The notes below the pieces were generated by a model. The model saw only the letters and a program-made list of their open reading frames with translations, was not told the DNA's origin and did no database searches. DNA of 64,000 nt. Source: Bordetella petrii. GTDB taxonomy: Bacteria > Pseudomonadota > Gammaproteobacteria > Burkholderiales > Burkholderiaceae_B. Location: positions 60,507-124,506 of the forward strand of contig WMBV01000018.1 of the NCBI GenBank assembly GCA_017745595.1, read 5' to 3'. The position numbers and the translations under genes were made by a program. The stretch's first letter is position 1. Each line of letters starts with the position of its first letter. Of the stretch, positions 1 through 9,295 are shown in pieces.

Positions 1-595
1 CCGACAGCAGGTCCGTCATCGCGGCGCCCGCGCCCTTGTACGGAACGTGGGTCATCTTGGTGCCGGTGCGCAGCGCCAGCAGTTCGGCGCCGATGTGCTG
101 CATGGTGCCGACACCGGACGACGCATAGTTGATCTCGCCAGGGTGCTGCTTGGCGTAGTCGACCAGTTCTTTCAGGGTCGCCACGGGCATGTTCTTGTTG
201 GCTACGATGACTTGCGGAGCGGTGATCGTCAACGCCACCGGCGCGAAGCTCTTGATGGGATCCCACTGCAGATTGTCGAACAGCACGGGGTTGACCACGT
301 GGGTGCCGGAATAGGCCAGCAGCAGGGTGTAGCCGTCCGGTTGGCTTCGTGCTACATATTGAGCGGCGATATTGCCGCTGGCGCCGGCACGGTTTTCCAC
401 GATAACGCTCTGGGCCAGGGCCGCGGTCAGGCCGTCGGCGAGCAGCCGCGCGGTGAAATCGCCGCCGCCGCCTGGCGAGGCAGGCACCACGATGGTCACG
501 GCACGATCCGGATATCCGGCGGACTGGGCAGGCGCTGCCGCCAGTAGCCCCAGGCTCAATCCGAGTGCCATGGCGCGGCCCAATAACGCTTGCAT
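1..595 (-). CDS. Bug-family (tripartite tricarboxylate transporter) substrate-binding protein, partial
   Basis: The reading frame starts at the ATG at 595 on the minus strand and runs off the left edge, so the C-terminal third or more is missing. The start MQALLGRAMALGLSLGLL is a signal peptide ending near a QSAG site. It is followed by YPDRAVTIVVPASPGGGGD, a typical Bug/TctC beginning, then ENRAGASGNIAAQYVA and the conserved YASSGVGTMQHIGAELL and MTHVPYKGAGAAMTDLLS segments. Known members are periplasmic solute receptors for carboxylates or aromatic acids, and many are orphans with no TctA/TctB partner. It is divergent from the LysR gene at 716, which may control it through the 120-bp spacer. 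The ligand cannot be predicted. Confidence 0.93.
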   Translation of the reverse strand, partial: MQALLGRAMALGLSLGLLAAAPAQSAGYPDRAVTIVVPASPGGGGDFTARLLADGLTAALAQSVIVENRAGASGNIAAQYVARSQPDGYTLLLAYSGTHVVNPVLFDNLQWDPIKSFAPVALTITAPQVIVANKNMPVATLKELVDYAKQHPGEINYASSGVGTMQHIGAELLALRTGTKMTHVPYKGAGAAMTDLLS

Positions 596-715
596 GTCTC
601 TTTCCTTTTTTTTTGCGAAATTTATGATGAACCATGATAGGGAGCGGCACATGGAGCGGCAAATGACGAATTTCGCTGGGTGCCATCGACGTCATCGATA
701 GCGGAAGCTGATGAC

Positions 716-1651
716 ATGGAACTGAGACACTTGAGGTATTTTCTGGCGCTGGCCGAACGCTTGAATTTCACGCAGGCGGCAGCCCAGGTGCACGTGACCC
801 AGTCGACGCTGTCACACCAGATCAGCCAGCTCGAAGAAGAGCTAGGCCAGCGCCTGTTCGACCGTTCCGACCGGCGAGTCACCATCACCGCGGCCGGCGA
901 GCTGTTCCTGGCCAAGGCCATCAGCGCGCTGGCTGAAATCGACAACGGCATTGCGTTGATGAATACGCTCGATAAAGAGCTTTCGGGCGAACTGAGGATC
1001 GGCACGACACCGACGCTGAACATGGAGGTCGTGCCGCGCTGCATCGCGCTGTTCACGCAGGATCATCCGTCGGTGCACATGCTGGTGGAAGAAGAGACCG
1101 GCGACGAACTGATTTCGGGGCTGCAGGCGCAGCGCCTCGATCTGGTCCTGGCCTATCGGCCGTTGTTGCTGGACGGTGTTGTGTTCGAGCCGCTCTATAC
1201 CGAGGAAATGATATTGGTCGTCGGCGAGCGCCATGCCTTTGCGCGCCGCCGGCGCGTGCGCATGGCCGAATTGCATGGGCGCGAGCTTGTCTTGCCGCCT
1301 CGCAAGTTCACCACGCGCCAACAGATCGACGAGGCTTTTAAGGCAGCAGGAGCGCAGCCTTTTGTGGTGATCGAGATGGTGTCGCTTGCCGCCATCCTGG
1401 CGCTGGTCGAGCAGACGGCGCTGGCGGCCATTGTTTCGCGCAGCGCCTGGCGTGGCCGAGATGGCCTGCACGCTATTCCCCTGGAGGCCCCCACCATGAC
1501 GCGCATGCCCGGCCTGATTTGGGTGGATGGCCAATCCCGTGCGCCGGCAGCGGCGGCATTTGCGTCAATTGTGCGAAGCGTGGCGAAATCTTCGGCCCGC
1601 GAGCATCTGGAGTGGACGCACGCAAGATCATCGGCCGGCCTGCGGACCTAG
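716..1651 (+). CDS. LysR-family transcriptional regulator (CynR/CysB-like group)
   Basis: This 311-residue protein has the LysR N-terminal winged helix (MELRHLRYFLALAERLNFTQ, then VTQSTLSHQISQLEEELG). An effector-binding domain follows, in which LRIGTTPTLNMEVVPRCI marks the start of the periplasmic-binding-protein fold. I chose the ATG at 716 over the upstream in-frame start at 680 because MELRHL is the usual first motif of the family. The gene is divergent from the Bug receptor gene at 595. LysR proteins are often autoregulated and activate the divergent gene on binding a small ligand; that role here is inference from layout only. Confidence 0.93.
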   Translation: MELRHLRYFLALAERLNFTQAAAQVHVTQSTLSHQISQLEEELGQRLFDRSDRRVTITAAGELFLAKAISALAEIDNGIALMNTLDKELSGELRIGTTPTLNMEVVPRCIALFTQDHPSVHMLVEEETGDELISGLQAQRLDLVLAYRPLLLDGVVFEPLYTEEMILVVGERHAFARRRRVRMAELHGRELVLPPRKFTTRQQIDEAFKAAGAQPFVVIEMVSLAAILALVEQTALAAIVSRSAWRGRDGLHAIPLEAPTMTRMPGLIWVDGQSRAPAAAAFASIVRSVAKSSAREHLEWTHARSSAGLRT

Positions 1652-1723
1652 GCTATGGATGTCGCTGTGGGCTTGCATTCGCTCGATCGCTAGGACACCA
1701 AAGCCTAAGATAGAGTTCTGCGC

Positions 1724-2014
1724 TTACTTCAGATACGTGCGCAGTATTTTCATCAGGGCTTCGATTTCGGCATCGGGGTCCGTGCCGGCCGGCGCGGCGC
1801 CGGCCGTGCCGGAAGACCCGAACAGCTCGCGCATGTGGCTGTCCAGGACTTCGGCCATCAATCCGTTCGCCGCGCCGCGCAGCGCGGCGATTTGCTGCAG
1901 CAGCGCCCGGCAATCCGTACCGTCTTCCACCGCGCGCTCCAGCGCCTCGGCCTGGCCCTTGATGCGGCGCAGGCGCGTGACGGCCCGTTTTTTGTCTTCC
2001 GGCGAATGAGGCAT
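1724..2014 (-). CDS. frmR: FrmR-like formaldehyde/metal-responsive repressor (CsoR/RcnR family)
   Basis: This 96-residue helical protein has the family layout: MPHSPEDKKRAVTRLRRIKG at the N-terminus, then Cys35 (DGTDCRALLQQ) and His60 (LDSHMRE). Pro2, Cys35 and His60 are all present. In Escherichia coli FrmR, Pro2 and Cys35 are the residues crosslinked by formaldehyde. The gene lies 25 bp downstream of frmA on the same strand, so the two are likely co-transcribed and the repressor autoregulates through the site upstream of frmA. A nickel or cobalt RcnR role is less likely given the frmA neighbour. Confidence 0.92.
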   Translation of the reverse strand: MPHSPEDKKRAVTRLRRIKGQAEALERAVEDGTDCRALLQQIAALRGAANGLMAEVLDSHMRELFGSSGTAGAAPAGTDPDAEIEALMKILRTYLK

Positions 2015-2039
2015 GGCGCGGCGGTTCCGGGTCGGCCGA

Positions 2040-3210
<1,171 letters not shown>

Positions 3211-3322
3211 TGGGCAGCCCGGCCGACGGCCCGCCGCGCTCGCGCCGCCCGGCTTTCGTCCCGGGCGACGGGGCAGGTATCATACGCAGGCTCAACTAAC
3301 GTTTTAACGTAAGGCGATCCTC

Positions 3323-3700
3323 ATGAATACGCGACGCGCTTTATTGTCTGGCGGTGTGCTTCTGGCATTTTCCATCTCGGCGCAAGCGGCGAGCATGGCC
3401 TTCATGAACGACACCATACTTTCCAGCATACCCAAGAAAGACCGGGCCGAGTTCCGCGCGGCGGTCACCCAGACCCTGGAAAGCGAGCCCGATGGCGCGA
3501 CCACCACCTGGACGGGCTCGAAGCCCCGCGTGGGATACCCGGTCAGCGTCAAGATGACGGTCAAGCGCACCGTCGAAACCCAGAAGGCCTCCAAGTGCCG
3601 CTACCTGGATTCCGTGGTCAGCCAGGGCAGCAGCTCCGAAGACTGGGCGTTCTGGTTCTGCAAACAAGAATCCGGCCAATGGAAGGCCAGCCGCAACTGA
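3323..3700 (+). CDS. Small secreted protein, function unknown
   Basis: This 125-residue product has a clear signal peptide (MNTRRALLSGGVLLAFSISAQA, cleavage near residue 22). The mature part of about 100 residues contains one Cys pair (ASKCRYLDS and WFCKQESG) that could form a disulfide. The spacing and the pattern ending in YLDSVVSQG with DWAFWFCKQ loosely recall the C-terminal domain of small surface-antigen (17-kDa type) proteins, but I cannot assign it firmly. AAGGCGAT precedes the ATG. It stands alone, convergent with the cardiolipin synthase gene. Confidence 0.7.
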   Translation: MNTRRALLSGGVLLAFSISAQAASMAFMNDTILSSIPKKDRAEFRAAVTQTLESEPDGATTTWTGSKPRVGYPVSVKMTVKRTVETQKASKCRYLDSVVSQGSSSEDWAFWFCKQESGQWKASRN

Positions 3701-3722
3701 CCGGGGCGCGGCGGCGTGCGCC

Positions 3723-5180
3723 CTACAAGTAGGGCGAGGCCAGCCAGATCACCTTGTTGCGCAGGCGTTTGAGAAACGGCTGGCCATAAAGGCTGTCCAG
3801 GGTGACCTGCCGCGCGTTCGCGATGTGGCTGTCGATGCGCGTGGCGATCCATGCGGCCAGTTCGCGGTCGTAGATTTCGGTGTCCAGTTCGAAATTCAGG
3901 CGCAGGCTGCGGGGGTCGAGGTTGGACGATCCGATATACGACCAGGCGCCGTCCACCGTCATCAGTTTCGAGTGGTCGAACGGGCCCGACGCCCGCCACA
4001 CCCGGCATCCCGTGCGCACGATCTGGTCCAGCTGCGCCGTCATGGCGTAGTTGACCAGGCGCAGGTTGTTGCGGCCCGGAATGACGATATCGACGACGAT
4101 GCCGCGCCGCGCGGCGGTGGCCAGCGCGCCGATCAGGGGCTGGTCGGGCAGGAAATAGGGCGACTGGATGCGGATATGCCGCTGCGCCACAGCCAGCGCG
4201 CCCAGCAGCATGTTGCGGGTGCTGACGACCGCCCGGTCGGGGCCCGAGGGCACGCAGCGCATGGGCACCGCGCCCGGCAGCGCGCCGGTGGGCGGCGGGA
4301 ACCACGGCGCGCTGTCCAGGGTTTCGTGCGTGGTGAAGTTCCAGTCGTGGGCGAACACCGACATCAGCTGCGCCACCACCGGGCCTTCAAGCTGGAAGTG
4401 TACGTCGCTGTTGACGCGGTCGCCCGCCAGCGCGCGCACGAAGGCTGCACGCACGTTCATGCCGCCCGTGAAGCCGATGCGCCCGTCCACCACCAGGATC
4501 TTGCGGTGGCTGCGCAGGTTGGCGTAGGGCATGCGCAACACGCCCAGCGGGTTGGTCATGAAGCGCGCCGTGCGCACGCCGCCGCGATGCAGCCTGCGCA
4601 CGATGGGCGGCCGCGAATAGCGGCTGCCGATGGCGTCGATCAGTACCCGCACCTGTACGCCGCGCGCTTGCGCTTCGATCAGTGCCTGGGCCATTTCGAT
4701 GCCGATGGGGTCGCTGTCGAAGATATAGCTTTGCATGGCGATGCAATGCTGGGCGCCGCGTATGGCCTGCATCATGGCCGGATACGCTTCGTCGCCGCCG
4801 CCCAGCGGGCGCACCGCGTTGCCGCCCAGCAGCGGAAAGCGGCTGATCTTGTCGCCCAGGATCTTCAGCGAACCGAACTGCGGGCTGGAGTAGGGCACCA
4901 CGTCGCGCACCGGCGACTGAGCGTGACCGGCGTAAGCCAGCATAGCCTCGTCGCGCTGCTGCGAGACGCGGGTGTGGCGCACGCGGTTGACTCCCGCCAC
5001 AAAATAGAACAGGGCGCCGAACAGCGGCGAAAACAGCGCGACCCCCACCCAGCCGATGGCGGCGCGCACGTCTTGCTTGGTCATGGCCGCGTGTATCGCG
5101 GCCCCGGTGCCGGCCACCACGCTGACCCCGAACACCAGGTGCGGCCAATATTCGTGTAAAAGCTCGTCGAAGCGATCCAT
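3723..5180 (-). CDS. cls: Cardiolipin synthase (phospholipase D superfamily)
   Basis: This 485-residue inner-membrane enzyme joins two phosphatidylglycerols, or PG and PE, to cardiolipin. Two N-terminal membrane segments (HLVFGVSVVAGTGAAIHAAM and IGWVGVALFSPLFGALFYF) precede two PLD domains. Both HKD motifs are intact: HRKILVVDGRIGFTGGMN in the first half, and HSKLMTVDGAWSYIGSSN in the second. I chose the ATG at 5180 (MDRFDELLHEYW) because the 49 residues upstream look like translated intergenic DNA. The C-terminus ends in the common LRNKVIWLASPYL. It stands alone. Confidence 0.93.
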   Translation of the reverse strand: MDRFDELLHEYWPHLVFGVSVVAGTGAAIHAAMTKQDVRAAIGWVGVALFSPLFGALFYFVAGVNRVRHTRVSQQRDEAMLAYAGHAQSPVRDVVPYSSPQFGSLKILGDKISRFPLLGGNAVRPLGGGDEAYPAMMQAIRGAQHCIAMQSYIFDSDPIGIEMAQALIEAQARGVQVRVLIDAIGSRYSRPPIVRRLHRGGVRTARFMTNPLGVLRMPYANLRSHRKILVVDGRIGFTGGMNVRAAFVRALAGDRVNSDVHFQLEGPVVAQLMSVFAHDWNFTTHETLDSAPWFPPPTGALPGAVPMRCVPSGPDRAVVSTRNMLLGALAVAQRHIRIQSPYFLPDQPLIGALATAARRGIVVDIVIPGRNNLRLVNYAMTAQLDQIVRTGCRVWRASGPFDHSKLMTVDGAWSYIGSSNLDPRSLRLNFELDTEIYDRELAAWIATRIDSHIANARQVTLDSLYGQPFLKRLRNKVIWLASPYL

Positions 5181-5294
5181 AAGAAACCCGAAAGAAGGTC
5201 TCGCGCTGCCCCAGTGGATGCTGGCGGATGCAGAAGGATAGCAAGGCGCGGCGTTTGCGGGAACGGCCGCGCGGGCGACGGCGCACGAAAAAAA

Positions 5295-5305
5295 TATGCT
5301 AGAAT
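5295..5305 (+). promoter_or_regulatory. Possible -10 region of the tRNA-His promoter
   Basis: TATGCTAGAAT, about 25 bp upstream of the tRNA, contains an extended -10-like TGCTAGAAT. No convincing -35 box is visible at the right distance in the GC-rich upstream DNA, so the call is tentative. Confidence 0.4.
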
Positions 5306-5329
5306 GCGGCCTCTTTGCTGTTAGCAATG

Positions 5330-5405
5330 GTGGCTGTAGCTCAGTTGGTAGAGTCCCGGATTGTGATTCCGGTTGTCGTGGGTTCGAGTCCCATCAGCCA
5401 CCCCA
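5330..5405 (+). tRNA. tRNA-His (anticodon GTG)
   Basis: A complete cloverleaf can be folded. The acceptor arms are GTGGCTG (5330-5336) and CAGCCAC (5395-5401). The D-arm is GCTCAGTTGGTAGAGT. The anticodon arm CCGGA-TTGTGAT-TCCGG places GTG in the loop. The T-arm is GTGGG-TTCGAGT-CCCAT. The discriminator is C73 with an encoded CCA (5403-5405). A G at 5329 would supply the histidine-specific G-1 opposite C73. Confidence 0.97.
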
Positions 5406-5431
5406 CCCAATTGCTTTTGAATTAAGAACTT

Positions 5432-5458
5432 ACGCCGCTCTAGCCAGTGGCGTTTTTT
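5432..5458 (+). terminator. Rho-independent terminator after tRNA-His
   Basis: Short stem ACGCC...GGCGT with an intervening GCTCTAGCCAGT loop, followed directly by TTTTTT, 27 bp after the tRNA 3' end. Confidence 0.75.
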
Positions 5459-5517
5459 GTTTCTGCGCCAAGTGAATTCAAGGGTGCGCGTTGCGCTACG
5501 GTGGTTCACGCGCGGCG

Positions 5518-5958
5518 CTACGCGTGCGCGGGCTCGTGTGCGTCTTCAATCCGCAATTCCAAGCTTTTACCCATCGTGGCCAGGGCTTCGGCAATGGTGT
5601 CGATTTTCGTGGCATGGCCCAGATCGACGATGCGGTTTACGTCTTGCTTGCGAGTGTGCAAGCGTCGCGCCAATTCGCTGGGCGTTACGCCCTGGACAAT
5701 CATTTCGTTCAGTAGCAGCACTTTGGCCGACACGCTGGGCGGCAGGCTGACCAGTATGTCTTCGGCCCGGGCCGTGGATGGCAAGGGCACCTGACGGCGA
5801 TCTTCAAAGTAGAAGTCCATGGCGGTCAGCAAGGCGTCGGCCGCCATTGCCTTGGCTGCTTTTCGGGTACCGGCGCCGGTCAGCGCTTCGGGGATGTCGC
5901 GAAACGACACCAAGAAGCCGGTGGTGTCCGGCTCGATTTTCGCGGGGTAGCGCAACAT
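5518..5958 (-). CDS. hicB: HicB-family antitoxin-like protein with C-terminal HTH
   Basis: This 146-residue protein begins MLRYPAKIEPDTTGFLVSFRDIPEA, the ferredoxin-like HicB fold that normally binds the HicA toxin. The C-terminal part (SELARRLHTRKQDVNRIVDL) is a DNA-binding helix-turn-helix like that of larger HicB proteins. The ATG at 5958 is preceded by GAAGG at a good distance. No HicA-like double-stranded-RNA-binding toxin frame lies directly up- or downstream; the next gene upstream is divergent. It is therefore an orphan antitoxin or an independent regulator. Family assignment is firm, the role is not. Confidence 0.85.
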   Translation of the reverse strand: MLRYPAKIEPDTTGFLVSFRDIPEALTGAGTRKAAKAMAADALLTAMDFYFEDRRQVPLPSTARAEDILVSLPPSVSAKVLLLNEMIVQGVTPSELARRLHTRKQDVNRIVDLGHATKIDTIAEALATMGKSLELRIEDAHEPAHA

Positions 5959-6022
5959 GCCTTCGCCGATTGCATGGCACAGCGTTTGCTGGGTACCCGC
6001 ACCTTTTCCTATAGAGGTCGCC

Positions 6023-6301
6023 ATGCAAACCCGAACCGATCCCGTGGCCGGCGCGGTGCCGCGCCGTTCCGAACCGCTATGGACGCAGCTGAAAAAGATC
6101 GACGCCAACCGGCCGGATTTTCCGGGCGAACACTTGATTGTGTTCGGCGTGGGCGCCGTGCTGATGCTGGCGGGCCTGCGCAGCCGCGCAGTGCTGCGGC
6201 GCGCGGTGTTCACCGCCGTGGGCACGGCGCTGATCGGCCGGGCCGCCAGCGGCACGGGCGGTATTGCGCGGGTCGCCAGGGTCGTCAAGACACTGGGCTG
6301 A
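6023..6301 (+). CDS. Small hypothetical protein with one hydrophobic segment
   Basis: This 92-residue product starts at the ATG at 6023, preceded by AGAGG. It has a hydrophobic stretch (LIVFGVGAVLMLAGLRS) followed by an Arg-rich region and a Gly/Ala-rich second half (AVGTALIGRAASGTGG), suggesting a small membrane-associated protein. I do not recognise a family. It is divergent from hicB, with only about 65 bp between starts, so the two may share control sequence. Confidence 0.6.
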   Translation: MQTRTDPVAGAVPRRSEPLWTQLKKIDANRPDFPGEHLIVFGVGAVLMLAGLRSRAVLRRAVFTAVGTALIGRAASGTGGIARVARVVKTLG

Positions 6302-6631
6302 CGGCGGGCGGCTCCAAGGATCCGTGTATTACGCCAGGTGCTTGAAAATAAAGAAAAATTCGTGTGCTACCATCCCTAGCTGCAAGATAGGCCGGCGCCC
6401 ATTCGGCGCCCCGGCCGCTACCGGTTGTGCGGCGGGCCCGGCCTGTGCCAGTGCCTGACACCCTTCGGAAGTCAGAACCTGTTTTGATGAAACAGATGCG
6501 GCGGCATCGGGGCGCCGCAACTTGGGATGGCCGGCGAAGATGTTTTCTGTCAAAGGTCGTTTGGGTCGTTACAAAACTTATCTGTTGGGTCGCGAAATGC
6601 GCGTTATGCTGGCCCTAGAGAGGGCCTTTGA
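6302..6631. other. Intergenic stretch, no convincing gene
   Basis: About 330 bases. It holds a GGCGCC-CATTC-GGCGCC hairpin near 6395-6412 and a partial copy of the GTGCC-TGACAC repeat motif (near 6450-6466) that is fully developed at 9947-10032. The last 60 bases before 6632 are relatively AT-rich and may carry the promoter of the following gene. A 63-codon frame here (6427-6618) lacks protein-like composition. Confidence 0.5.
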
Positions 6632-6904
6632 GTGCATCAGAACAATTTGATCTATAAGGGGTACCGGCTGACGGCCAAAGTCACCCGGGGCCACCCCGAC
6701 AGCATGGCAAGTGCAACGAGCTCTCCTGTCTTTACTGCGTCGGTATTTGTAGTGCAGGCCGATTCCGTCCAAGAAGACGGCGACGAATACGTGGTGCCCG
6801 GTTTTGCCGAAGGCAATTTCGTGTACAGCCCGCGCGAGGCCGTGCACGAGGCCATCAGCCACGGCTGCGCCATTGTCGACGCGCTGACTGGGGTCGTCAG
6901 CTAG
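6632..6904 (+). CDS. Conserved-looking hypothetical protein, 90 residues
   Basis: It starts with GTG at 6632, with GAGAGGG just upstream as ribosome binding site. The product is acidic and soluble, with no signal peptide or membrane segment. Its composition (YKGYRLTAKVTR, VFVVQADSV, PREAVHEAISHGCAIVDAL) is that of a real small folded domain with beta strands then a helix. I do not recognise the family. It stands alone between the intergenic region and a convergent minus-strand pair. Confidence 0.65.
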   Translation: MHQNNLIYKGYRLTAKVTRGHPDSMASATSSPVFTASVFVVQADSVQEDGDEYVVPGFAEGNFVYSPREAVHEAISHGCAIVDALTGVVS

Positions 6905-6992
6905 ACAGGAGCTCCCCGCAATTGAACGGTGTCCGGCGCACACGCGCCCGACACCTGTTCGCGTCTCTGGCGCGGGCGCCGGCCGCCGCGGC

Positions 6993-7754
6993 TTAGTCGG
7001 CGAATATCTCGGCCCAGCTACGGGCCTTGCCTAGCGGACGCACCGTGGCCGATTGCTCGAGAATCGACACGGCCTTGTTGAGCTCTTCGGCGGATGCGCC
7101 GTCTTCCAGGATGACCAGGCGGCCGTTGGCCGCGTCGGCCATTTTCACGTCGGCCATCTTGCCGAGGGTCTGGTACACCTGCGTCCAGTCCATTTTCTTG
7201 CCGGCCTTCAGGGCGATGGGTTCGATGTAGGTCAGGGCCGCGCCGGTGGCGCTGCGCACCGCATAAGCAAAATCGGCCGCGTGACCGCTGCTGGCCTGGG
7301 CTTTCGCGCCCTGCAACAGGCGGTCGCCCACCGCTTCGGCCAGGGTGCGGCCCACTTCGGCGCGAAACCGCAGGCGGTTGAATTTGGGCATCCATTGCGC
7401 GCACTGGTAGCTCAGCGCGGTGACCAGCCGGACCGCTTCCCAAACGGCCTGCTGCAATTGGGCGGCCGGGCCTTGGGCCACGATGGCGCCGGTCTTGTCG
7501 AAGTGCGCCAGGCTGAGGCCGGGCGATTGGTTCAACTGGTCCAGACGCTTGGCATGCAGGTCGATGCCGTAGGCGGCGGCATGCATGGCCGCCTCGCCCG
7601 CGTCGGTCAGGTAGAACGACTGTTCGTCGGGATGGGCGATGAAAAACGCCGCGTGCTGGCCGTCCAGGCCCATGGCTACCGGCGTCACGGCGCGTACGGC
7701 GCGGTCGCCGGCCGGCAGGACGGTCCAGCCGGCGGCTTGCAGGAACGAGGTCAT
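6993..7754 (-). CDS. DUF1828/DUF1829-type protein
   Basis: This 253-residue protein has an N-terminal half that matches the DUF1828 pattern (FYLTDAGEAAMHAAAYGIDL) and a C-terminal half like DUF1829 (KKMDWTQVYQTLGKMADVKM). The function of both domains is unknown; such proteins occur in phage-related and defence-like gene pairs. The start ATG at 7754 overlaps the stop of the upstream gene (ATGA), so the two are translationally coupled. No catalytic motif is obvious. Domain naming rests on my recognition of the pattern and needs a profile search. Confidence 0.72.
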   Translation of the reverse strand: MTSFLQAAGWTVLPAGDRAVRAVTPVAMGLDGQHAAFFIAHPDEQSFYLTDAGEAAMHAAAYGIDLHAKRLDQLNQSPGLSLAHFDKTGAIVAQGPAAQLQQAVWEAVRLVTALSYQCAQWMPKFNRLRFRAEVGRTLAEAVGDRLLQGAKAQASSGHAADFAYAVRSATGAALTYIEPIALKAGKKMDWTQVYQTLGKMADVKMADAANGRLVILEDGASAEELNKAVSILEQSATVRPLGKARSWAEIFAD

Positions 7755-8287
7755 AGCAACAATTCGATCTGGCGGCCCTTCAGGGGATGGGCGAAGCCTC
7801 CCGCCAGGACCAGGTTGGCCCGCCGCAGAAAATGCGGAATCAGGGTGGCGATGTCGTCCAGCGCCGGTACCACGGGTTCGGCATAGCCTTCGCCGTCGTG
7901 ATGCCATACGTGTCGGTGCGTGCGCTCGGACAGCACGGCGCGGTAGTGCGGGCGGCCCTTGCCGACCAGGCTGGTATGGAAGGCGGCGCCGGTGTCCACC
8001 CCCAGCACCCGGTGCGGGCCCACGAACAGGCTGGCCGAACAGGCTTCCGGCATGGCGATGACGGCCTGGCCGTGCACGGCGGTGCGGGCCGGCCGGTAGA
8101 TGGCGCGAAAGATGATGTCGTCGCGGGCCTCGCCGCGCAGCCGGCAGGCCGAGGCGAATTCCATCCAGTGGGCCTGGCCCGCGGCGGGGCGCGGCGTCCA
8201 CGCGACTGGTTTCACAGTTTCTTTGGGCTCGGCCAGGATGTCGCGGACTTCGGCCGGCGTGATAAGAGGGGCTTGCATATTGGCCAT
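7751..8287 (-). CDS. Hypothetical protein coupled to the DUF1828 protein
   Basis: This 178-residue soluble protein starts at MANMQAPLITPAEVRD; the 20 residues upstream of it look non-coding. Features are ASACRLRGEARDDIIFRAIYRP, a compact beta-rich middle, HRHVWHHDGEGYAEP and a final FLRRANLVLAGGFAHPL. I do not recognise the family. Its stop overlaps the start of the DUF1828 gene by four bases, so both are one operon. The pair fits a two-component stress or toxin-antitoxin style module, but nothing in the sequence proves this. Confidence 0.7.
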   Translation of the reverse strand: MANMQAPLITPAEVRDILAEPKETVKPVAWTPRPAAGQAHWMEFASACRLRGEARDDIIFRAIYRPARTAVHGQAVIAMPEACSASLFVGPHRVLGVDTGAAFHTSLVGKGRPHYRAVLSERTHRHVWHHDGEGYAEPVVPALDDIATLIPHFLRRANLVLAGGFAHPLKGRQIELLL

Positions 8288-8397
8288 GGGCCGCTGTCGT
8301 GTCGTCTGGATTGCGTGCGGGCCCGCCGGCCAGGGCGGGCATCGCAAAGGGCCGTCATCTTACAAGAACCCGGCGGCGTGGGGCCGCCGGCGCGGTT

Positions 8398-9252
8398 TCA
8401 AAGCGTGTCGGTGGAGAAGGTGTCGCACTGGCGCAGGTCGCCGCTGTCCAGGCCGCGCTTGAACCAGCGCACCCGCTGCGCCGACGATCCGTGCGTGAAG
8501 GCGTCGGGCACCACATAGCCCTGGCTTTGTTTTTGCAGGGTGTCGTCGCCGATGGCCGTGGCGGCGTTCAGGCCTTCTTCGATGTCGCCGCTTTCCAGGA
8601 TGTTGCGCGCCTGGTCGGCCTGCCGCGCCCACAGGCCCGCGAAGCAGTCAGCCTGCAGTTCCGTGCGCACCGACAGGGCGTTGGCCTGGCCCGGGTGGCG
8701 TTGGCGCAGGGCATCGACCTGGTCCGAGATGCCCAGCAGGTGCTGGACGTGGTGGCCGACCTCGTGGGCAATGACGTAGGCCTGCGCGAAGTCGCCCGGC
8801 GCGTTCAGGCGGCGTTCCATTTCATCGAAGAAGCTGAGGTCGATGTAGACCTTGCTGTCGCCGGGGCAGTAAAACGGGCCCATGGCGGCCTGGCCGGTGC
8901 CGCACGCGGTGGGCGTGGCGCCGCGGAACAGCACCAGCTTGGGCGGGACATATGCGCGGTTCAGGTTCTGCTGGAAGATGGCGCCCCAGGTGTCTTCGGT
9001 TTCGCCCAGCACCTGGGCCACGAAGCGCGCCTGCGGATCGTTGGCCGGCGGCTGGCTGGGGGCCTGCTGCTCGATGGGCGCGGGCCCTTCTTCGGCCATT
9101 TGCAGTACCACCGAGGGATCGACGCCGAAGTACATGGCCACCAAGGCCAGCACGATGGTGCCGATGCCGATGGTGCCGCGCCCGCCGAGCCGCGGGCCGC
9201 GCGAGCGGCGGTCTTCGATGTTCCGACTTTCGCGCGAGTTGTCCATGCGCAT
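8398..9252 (-). CDS. ypfJ: YpfJ-type neutral zinc metallopeptidase, membrane-anchored
   Basis: This 284-residue protein has an N-terminal membrane anchor (IGIGTIVLALVAMYFGV) after a charged RRSRGPRLGGRG leader. The metallopeptidase domain carries HEVGHHVQHLLG (zinc ligands and catalytic Glu) and the downstream LSVRTELQADCFAGLWA, which supplies the third ligand. Two Cys (PTACGTG and FYCPGDS) sit before the active site, as in the family. The ATG at 9252 has AGGAGA upstream. Known members are putative periplasmic proteases with no defined substrate. It is divergent from the YciO-type gene. Confidence 0.9.
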   Translation of the reverse strand: MRMDNSRESRNIEDRRSRGPRLGGRGTIGIGTIVLALVAMYFGVDPSVVLQMAEEGPAPIEQQAPSQPPANDPQARFVAQVLGETEDTWGAIFQQNLNRAYVPPKLVLFRGATPTACGTGQAAMGPFYCPGDSKVYIDLSFFDEMERRLNAPGDFAQAYVIAHEVGHHVQHLLGISDQVDALRQRHPGQANALSVRTELQADCFAGLWARQADQARNILESGDIEEGLNAATAIGDDTLQKQSQGYVVPDAFTHGSSAQRVRWFKRGLDSGDLRQCDTFSTDTL

Positions 9253-9295
9253 GTTTGTTCTCCTGAGCAAGCGCCAAGGATGCTAGGATAAACCC

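Noticed and set aside
3825..5159. 444-codon plus-strand frame
   Set aside because: Shadow of the cardiolipin synthase gene, whose two HKD motifs fix the real strand.
6427..6618. 63-codon plus-strand frame
   Set aside because: Overlaps a repeat fragment and likely promoter DNA; Arg/Cys/Trp-rich, no recognisable domain.
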